Shown: one piece after another, positions 4,289 through 7,820 of the stretch
Position numbering within the stretch: the first letter of the stretch is position 1
How the letters are laid out: every line of letters begins with the position of its first letter
From: an uncultured Bacillota bacterium
GTDB lineage: Bacteria > Bacillota > Clostridia > Peptostreptococcales > Anaerovoracaceae
Assembly: GCA_946408315.1 (NCBI GenBank)
Contig: CAMJRV010000103.1
Location: 1-7,820 of the forward strand
Length of the DNA: 7,820 bases
Direction: 5' to 3'
Made by a program: the position numbers and the translations under genes
Notes under the pieces: generated by a model
What the model was told of the DNA's origin: nothing
Databases searched by the model: none
The model's input: only the letters and a program-made list of their open reading frames with translations

Positions 4289-6472
4289 ATGGAATTAAAG
4301 GAGAGATTTTTAAACGATCTGCAGCAGATCAACCCAAACCTCGATCTTGCACTGATTGAGAGGGCGTACGAGACGGCAGAGCGCTATCACGAAGGACAGT
4401 TGCGAAAATCGGGTGAACCATACTTGGTTCACCCTGTTGAAGTTGCAAAGATCCTGGCCGAGCTGGGCATGGATGAAAATACCCTCGTCGCAGGTTTGCT
4501 GCACGATACCGTGGAAGATACCTCCTATTCCGAAGAAGCCCTGAAAGCGGATTTCGGGGAAGAAGTCGCCCTTTTGGTGGACGGCGTAACAAAGCTGGGA
4601 ACCCTTGTCTATGAGAGCAAAGAAGAACGGCAGGCGGAAAACCTGCGCAAGATGTTTCTCGCCATGTCCAAGGATATCCGGGTCCTGATCATCAAATTGT
4701 CGGACCGGCTTCACAATCTCAGGACGATCAACTACATGAACGAGGACCAGATCAGGGAAAAATGCAAGGAGACTCTGGAAATTTACGCTCCGCTGGCCAG
4801 CAGGCTCGGTATCTATACGATGAAGTTCGAGCTGGAGGACATCGCTCTGAAGCAGCTGGATCCGGAAGCGTATTATGATCTTGTGAGCCAGGTTAAGACG
4901 AAGAAACATCAGCGGGAAGACAACATCAACAAGGTAATCAGCGAAATCAAGGAAAGTCTGAACGAACTGAATATCAAATATGATATTACGGGCCGTTCCA
5001 AGCATTTCTACAGCATTTACCGGAAGATGAAATATCAGAACAAGCAGTTGGAAGAGATCTTCGATCTGACTGCGATCCGTATCATCGTGGAAAGTGTAAA
5101 GGACTGTTATGCGGTTCTCGGTATCGTCCACACCATGTGGAAGCCGATTCCCGGAAGGTTTAAGGATTACATAGCGATGCCTAAACCAAACCGGTACCAA
5201 TCGCTCCACACCACGGTAATCGGAGACAGCGGAGAACCCTTTGAAATTCAGATCCGCACCTATGAGATGCACCGGATCGCCGAGTACGGGATCGCGGCTC
5301 ATTGGAAATACAAAGAGGGCGTGTCGGAAAACCGGGAAGACCGGGACGAAGGAAAACTGGCGTGGCTGCGGCAGACCCTTGAATGGCAGAAGGATCTCAA
5401 CGATCCGAAGGAATTTATGGAAACCCTGAAGGTGGACCTGTTCTCCAATCAGGTTTTCGTGTTTACGCCGAAAGGAGACGTCATCGAGCTTCCCGCCGGT
5501 TCCACACCTCTGGACTTTGCCTTCAAAATCCACTCTGCCATCGGAGTGAAGTGTATCGGAGCCAAGGTCAACGGGAAGATGGTCCCCATCGATCATACGC
5601 TGAGAAACGGCAATATTGTTGAAATCGTAACCTCTTCCAATTCCAAAGGGCCGAGCATTGACTGGCTGAAAATTGCTCAGAGCAGCAATGCCAGAAATAA
5701 GATCAGGGGATGGTTAAAAAAGGAAAGTAAATCCGATAATACGGATAAGGGCAGGGAAATGCTGGAGAAGTATGCCAAGAGAAAGGGATACGACAGTCAG
5801 CAGATCCTGAAGGGCCAATATATCAACAAATGTGCGAAAGCCCTCCATCTGGCTTCCGCCGACGATCTCTACACGGCCATCGGCTCGGGAGGCGTGCTCC
5901 TGAGCAAAGTAGTCACCATGCTTCTCAGCTACTATCACGATGAGAAACAGTCGGAGCTGAGGAGAAAGGAAAAGAGCGAACAGGCCGAAGAGAGCAAGAA
6001 AAAAGTGAAGCGGAAGGAGCAGACCGGGGTTACCGTCAAAGGTGTAGACAACCTCCTCATCCGTTTCTCAAAATGCTGCAATCCGGTCCCCGGTGATGAA
6101 ATCGTCGGATTTATCACGAAGGGCAGAGGAATTTCCGTTCACCGGAAAGACTGCATCAACGTTCTGACGCTGCCGGAGGAGGAGAGACAGAGATTCATTG
6201 AGGTGGAGTGGGATAAACAGAAGGAGAACATGTCCTACGATACCGATATCAATATCCTCGCAGAAGACAGAAAAGGACTGTTTTCAGACCTGTCGAGGGT
6301 ATGTGAGGATATGGACGTCCACATTGCCGGAGTCAACGCAAAGAGCGCCAAAGACGGCATCGTGAACATCACCATGACCCTGTCCATTTCCAATACGAGT
6401 CAGATCGAGAAGATCCTGAGGTCGCTTCGCGGCGTGCCGGGAGTAGCGGACGTCTACCGGGCAATCATTTAG
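4289..6472 (+). CDS. rel: Bifunctional (p)ppGpp synthetase/hydrolase Rel (RelA/SpoT family)
   Basis: This cytoplasmic 727-residue enzyme makes (p)ppGpp from ATP and GDP/GTP during amino acid starvation on the ribosome and also degrades it. The domains appear in the full-length order. The HD hydrolase domain (about 25-150) has His48, His72-Asp73, Glu76-Asp77 and Asp139 in SDRLHN. The synthetase domain (about 235-345) has GRSKHFYSIYRKM, DLTAIRI with Asp259, RFKDYIAMPKPNRYQSLH from 290, and EIQIRT with Glu319. The TGS domain (about 387-448) is followed by a helical region. The conserved-cysteine domain (about 590-625) has CCNPVPGD and HRKDC, and the ACT domain (about 652-727) is last. The intact HD residues together with an RxKD rather than ExDD motif indicate a bifunctional enzyme, not a hydrolase-dead RelA. 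Length is normal. The ATG has only a weak ribosome site (AGCAGGG, 4274-4280), so it may depend on coupling to secF, whose stop lies 3 bases upstream. Confidence 0.97.
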   Translation: MELKERFLNDLQQINPNLDLALIERAYETAERYHEGQLRKSGEPYLVHPVEVAKILAELGMDENTLVAGLLHDTVEDTSYSEEALKADFGEEVALLVDGVTKLGTLVYESKEERQAENLRKMFLAMSKDIRVLIIKLSDRLHNLRTINYMNEDQIREKCKETLEIYAPLASRLGIYTMKFELEDIALKQLDPEAYYDLVSQVKTKKHQREDNINKVISEIKESLNELNIKYDITGRSKHFYSIYRKMKYQNKQLEEIFDLTAIRIIVESVKDCYAVLGIVHTMWKPIPGRFKDYIAMPKPNRYQSLHTTVIGDSGEPFEIQIRTYEMHRIAEYGIAAHWKYKEGVSENREDRDEGKLAWLRQTLEWQKDLNDPKEFMETLKVDLFSNQVFVFTPKGDVIELPAGSTPLDFAFKIHSAIGVKCIGAKVNGKMVPIDHTLRNGNIVEIVTSSNSKGPSIDWLKIAQSSNARNKIRGWLKKESKSDNTDKGREMLEKYAKRKGYDSQQILKGQYINKCAKALHLASADDLYTAIGSGGVLLSKVVTMLLSYYHDEKQSELRRKEKSEQAEESKKKVKRKEQTGVTVKGVDNLLIRFSKCCNPVPGDEIVGFITKGRGISVHRKDCINVLTLPEEERQRFIEVEWDKQKENMSYDTDINILAEDRKGLFSDLSRVCEDMDVHIAGVNAKSAKDGIVNITMTLSISNTSQIEKILRSLRGVPGVADVYRAII
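4411..4434. repeat. Perfect 10-bp inverted repeat with 4-base loop inside rel
   Basis: GGGTGAACCA (4411-4420) and TGGTTCACCC (4425-4434) are exact reverse complements around the loop TACT. In mRNA this would be a strong hairpin about 120 bases after the rel start codon. It falls on the conserved SGEPYLVHP protein motif, so protein constraint explains part of the sequence, but the pairing also depends on synonymous third positions. No T-run follows, so it is not an intrinsic terminator. Confidence 0.6.
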
Positions 6473-6478
6473 GCCCGG
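6457..6478. repeat. GC-rich inverted repeat spanning the rel stop codon
   Basis: CCGGGC (6457-6462) and GCCCGG (6473-6478) pair around a 10-base loop that contains the rel TAG. No T-run follows. It could be a processing or stability element between rel and dtd, or chance. Confidence 0.3.
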
Positions 6479-6534
6479 GACCAGATCCGTGACACACCGG
6501 CCGATCTATAACAGCAGAACAAGGAGAAGTATCC

Positions 6535-6984
6535 ATGCGGGCAGTAGTGCAAAGAGTCGTAAAAGCAGACGTAACCGTGGAAGAAAAGGTTACGGGAGCC
6601 ATCGAGAAGGGCCTTATGGTGCTTCTTGGAGTGGAGGACGAGGATGAAGAAAGTGACGCGGTATACGTTGCGGATAAAATAGCGGGACTGCGCATCTTCG
6701 AAGATAAAGACGGGAAAATGAACCTGTCAATAAAGGATGTGGGCGGCGACCTGCTCGCCGTATCCCAGTTTACCCTGTTCGGCGATTGCCGGAAGGGAAA
6801 ACGGCCGAGCTTTACCAAAGCCGCAAGGCCGGAAAAAGCAAATGACCTGTATCGAAAGTTTGTTGACCTCTGCAAAGCGCAGGGGCTTCATGTAGAAGAA
6901 GGAATTTTTCAGGCCGAGATGTTGGTAAAAATCTACAACGACGGGCCTGTTACGATATTGATCGACAGTAAAAAGACGTTTTAG
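6535..6984 (+). CDS. dtd: D-aminoacyl-tRNA deacylase
   Basis: DTD hydrolyses the ester bond of D-amino acids (and glycine wrongly joined to tRNA-Ala) from tRNA, keeping D-residues out of protein synthesis; it acts as a cytoplasmic homodimer. The 149-residue product is full length. It starts with the typical MRAVVQRV and carries both active-site signatures: SQFTLFGD at about 97-104 and [10 protein letters not shown] near 135-144, the latter holding the Gly-cisPro pair that rejects L-amino acids. AAGGAG at 6521-6526 lies 8 bases before the ATG. It is 62 bases after rel, and rel-dtd adjacency is a widely conserved order in Firmicutes, consistent with cotranscription. Nothing in the sequence is unusual. 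Confidence 0.97.
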   Translation: MRAVVQRVVKADVTVEEKVTGAIEKGLMVLLGVEDEDEESDAVYVADKIAGLRIFEDKDGKMNLSIKDVGGDLLAVSQFTLFGDCRKGKRPSFTKAARPEKANDLYRKFVDLCKAQGLHVEEGIFQAEMLVKIYNDGPVTILIDSKKTF

Positions 6985-7028
6985 CGGCCGAAACAGACGG
7001 CTGAAATCGGCAATCGGAGCATTGCAAA

Positions 7029-7032
7029 GGAG
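7029..7032 (+). promoter_or_regulatory. Ribosome binding site that sets the MBL hydrolase start
   Basis: GGAG, within AAAGGAGAC, lies 10 bases before the ATG at 7043. The earlier in-frame TTG at 7022 overlaps this site and is therefore an unlikely start. Confidence 0.7.
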
Positions 7033-7042
7033 ACAGAGTAAA

Positions 7043-7663
7043 ATGATTATAAAGCTTTTTCATACAGGGCCACTGGCAGTAAACAGCTATGTCGTGACCG
7101 ACGAAAAGACGAAGAAGACATTTATCGTAGATCCGGGTGGACATAATGCTGATATGGTAAACCATATCAAAGGAAACGATTTTCAGGTCGAATTTATCAT
7201 ATTGACTCACGGCCACGGGGATCACATCGGCGGAGTGCCTGCACTGAGAAAGGATTTCCCCGCTGCAAAGCTGGTGATCGGCATCCACGACAAGGAGATG
7301 TTGGAAGATCCCGAATTGAACATGTCCGGCATGATGTACGTTCAGCCCCTGTCCCTTACCGCAGACCGGTATGTGACTGACGGCGAAACGTTGCAGATGG
7401 GTGAGCTGGAGCTGAAATTCTTCCATACGCCGGGGCATACTCCTGGCGGTATCTGCATTTTAGTTGAAAACGCCGTTTTCAGCGGAGATACTTTATTTGA
7501 GCAGTCCATCGGAAGAACGGACTTCCCCGGTTCATCCTACCAGGCCATCGTGAAATCAATCCGGGAAAAACTGTTCGTTCTGCCGGATGAAACCGCCGTA
7601 TATCCGGGACATATGGGCCCGACCTCAATCGGTTTTGAAAAGGAGAACAATCCTTTTGTTTAA
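7043..7663 (+). CDS. MBL-fold metallo-hydrolase, glyoxalase II-like
   Basis: The 206-residue cytoplasmic protein has a complete metallo-beta-lactamase fold with a two-metal site: THGHGDH at 55-61 (His56, His58, Asp60, His61), His132 in HTPGHTPGG, Asp149 in FSGDTLF, and His190 in YPGHMGPTSIG. The segment SIGRTDFPGSS at about 155-165 and the ending FEKENNPF are typical of the small GloB/YqgX-like subgroup of Firmicutes. Such enzymes are often annotated as hydroxyacylglutathione hydrolase-like, but true glyoxalase II has an extra C-terminal substrate-binding domain, which is missing here, so the natural thioester or other substrate is unknown. A residue (Met191) lies between PGH and GPT where many relatives read PGHGP. 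Placement between dtd and hemZ is a common clostridial arrangement. Its last 8 bases overlap the next gene. Confidence 0.92.
   Translation: MIIKLFHTGPLAVNSYVVTDEKTKKTFIVDPGGHNADMVNHIKGNDFQVEFIILTHGHGDHIGGVPALRKDFPAAKLVIGIHDKEMLEDPELNMSGMMYVQPLSLTADRYVTDGETLQMGELELKFFHTPGHTPGGICILVENAVFSGDTLFEQSIGRTDFPGSSYQAIVKSIREKLFVLPDETAVYPGHMGPTSIGFEKENNPFV
7641..7645 (+). promoter_or_regulatory. Ribosome binding site supporting a TTG start for hemZ
   Basis: AGGAG lies inside the end of the MBL hydrolase gene, 10 bases before a TTG at 7656. No ATG or GTG start is available in that frame nearby, so this site is the main support for the non-standard start. Confidence 0.55.
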
Positions 7664-7820
7664 AATCCACTTACCATTGGCTATAAATAAATATGAAATC
7701 GAAGAATTGATCAAGATCTTTCTGAAATCCGGCGAGTATGAGCTCCTGGGACCGGAAACGGAAACGGCAGCCGCCGGTTCGGAACCCCGGGAGTCTGCAC
7801 CGGACGTAGAGATACCCGAC
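7656..7820 (+). CDS. hemZ: Probable HemZ-type coproporphyrinogen dehydrogenase, N-terminal fragment
   Basis: An open frame runs from a TTG at 7656 to the window edge (55 codons). The visible residues begin LFKIHLPLAINKYEIEELIK and continue into an acidic, Ala/Glu/Pro-rich stretch (about 34-55). The HemZ family has a poorly conserved N-terminal domain of this general kind before its radical SAM domain, with the CxxxCxxC cluster further on, outside this window. The call therefore rests mainly on context: in Clostridia the gene after rel-dtd-MBL hydrolase is very often hemZ, followed by hisS and aspS. HemZ proteins are annotated as oxygen-independent coproporphyrinogen III oxidases, although not every member has been shown to act in haem synthesis. 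The start overlaps the preceding stop by 8 bases, indicating coupling. An in-frame TTG at 7677 is a less likely start. Confidence 0.6.
   Translation, partial: MFKIHLPLAINKYEIEELIKIFLKSGEYELLGPETETAAAGSEPRESAPDVEIPD

Noticed and set aside
4310..5596. Long open frame of 428 codons on the - strand, opposite rel
   Set aside because: It lies wholly over a well-conserved full-length rel gene. The translation shows no recognisable domain and reads as the reverse shadow of rel codons; no credible ribosome site was seen.
6489..6512. GTGACA and TATAAC boxes between rel and dtd as a dtd promoter
   Set aside because: The hexamers are only 12 bases apart, too close for a sigma-A promoter.
7022..7042. 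N-terminal extension of the MBL hydrolase from a TTG at 7022
   Set aside because: The extension would cover the ribosome binding site of the ATG at 7043, and the family N-terminus begins at that ATG.

Overview
The window reads as ordinary chromosomal core sequence from a Gram-positive anaerobe of the Clostridia type, with base composition by eye near 50% G+C. Three things point there: SecD and SecF are separate proteins (Bacillus fuses them), a TIGR04086/YrzE-type membrane protein sits just before secD, and the gene series rel - dtd - MBL-fold hydrolase - hemZ is typical of Firmicutes. Genus cannot be fixed from the sequence. All nine recognisable genes lie on the + strand. I see no mobile element, CRISPR array, tRNA or rRNA, and no gene-free stretch longer than 300 bases.

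Region 1 (1-668) is a DNA alkylation repair pair: the last 33 codons of an AlkA-type 3-methyladenine DNA glycosylase, then after 26 bases a complete Ogt-type O6-alkylguanine methyltransferase. Region 2 (669-1384) is a 142-base spacer with a possible promoter and two related palindromes, a small membrane-anchored lytic transglycosylase, and a clear intrinsic terminator directly after its stop codon. Region 3 (1385-1922) is a structured leader followed by a four-helix TIGR04086-family membrane protein. Region 4 (1923-4285) is a 157-base spacer with a candidate promoter, then secD and secF overlapping by a few bases. Region 5 (4289-7820) is the bifunctional (p)ppGpp synthetase/hydrolase gene rel, starting 3 bases after secF, then dtd, an MBL-fold hydrolase and the start of a probable hemZ, which is cut by the window end. 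Gaps are 62 and 58 bases, then an 8-base overlap, so secD to hemZ could form one long transcription unit.

Functionally, secD/secF support late steps of protein export, rel controls the stringent alarmone, dtd clears D-amino acids from mischarged tRNA, the MBL hydrolase is probably a glyoxalase-II-like enzyme, and hemZ would belong to anaerobic porphyrin synthesis or a related radical SAM reaction. I did not find a novel multi-gene system. What merits a second look is small: a perfect 10-bp hairpin inside rel, tandem palindromes upstream of the transglycosylase, alternative stems in the TIGR04086 leader, and the absence here of genes often found at these junctions in relatives (SCIFF peptide/maturase before secD; recJ and apt between secF and rel).
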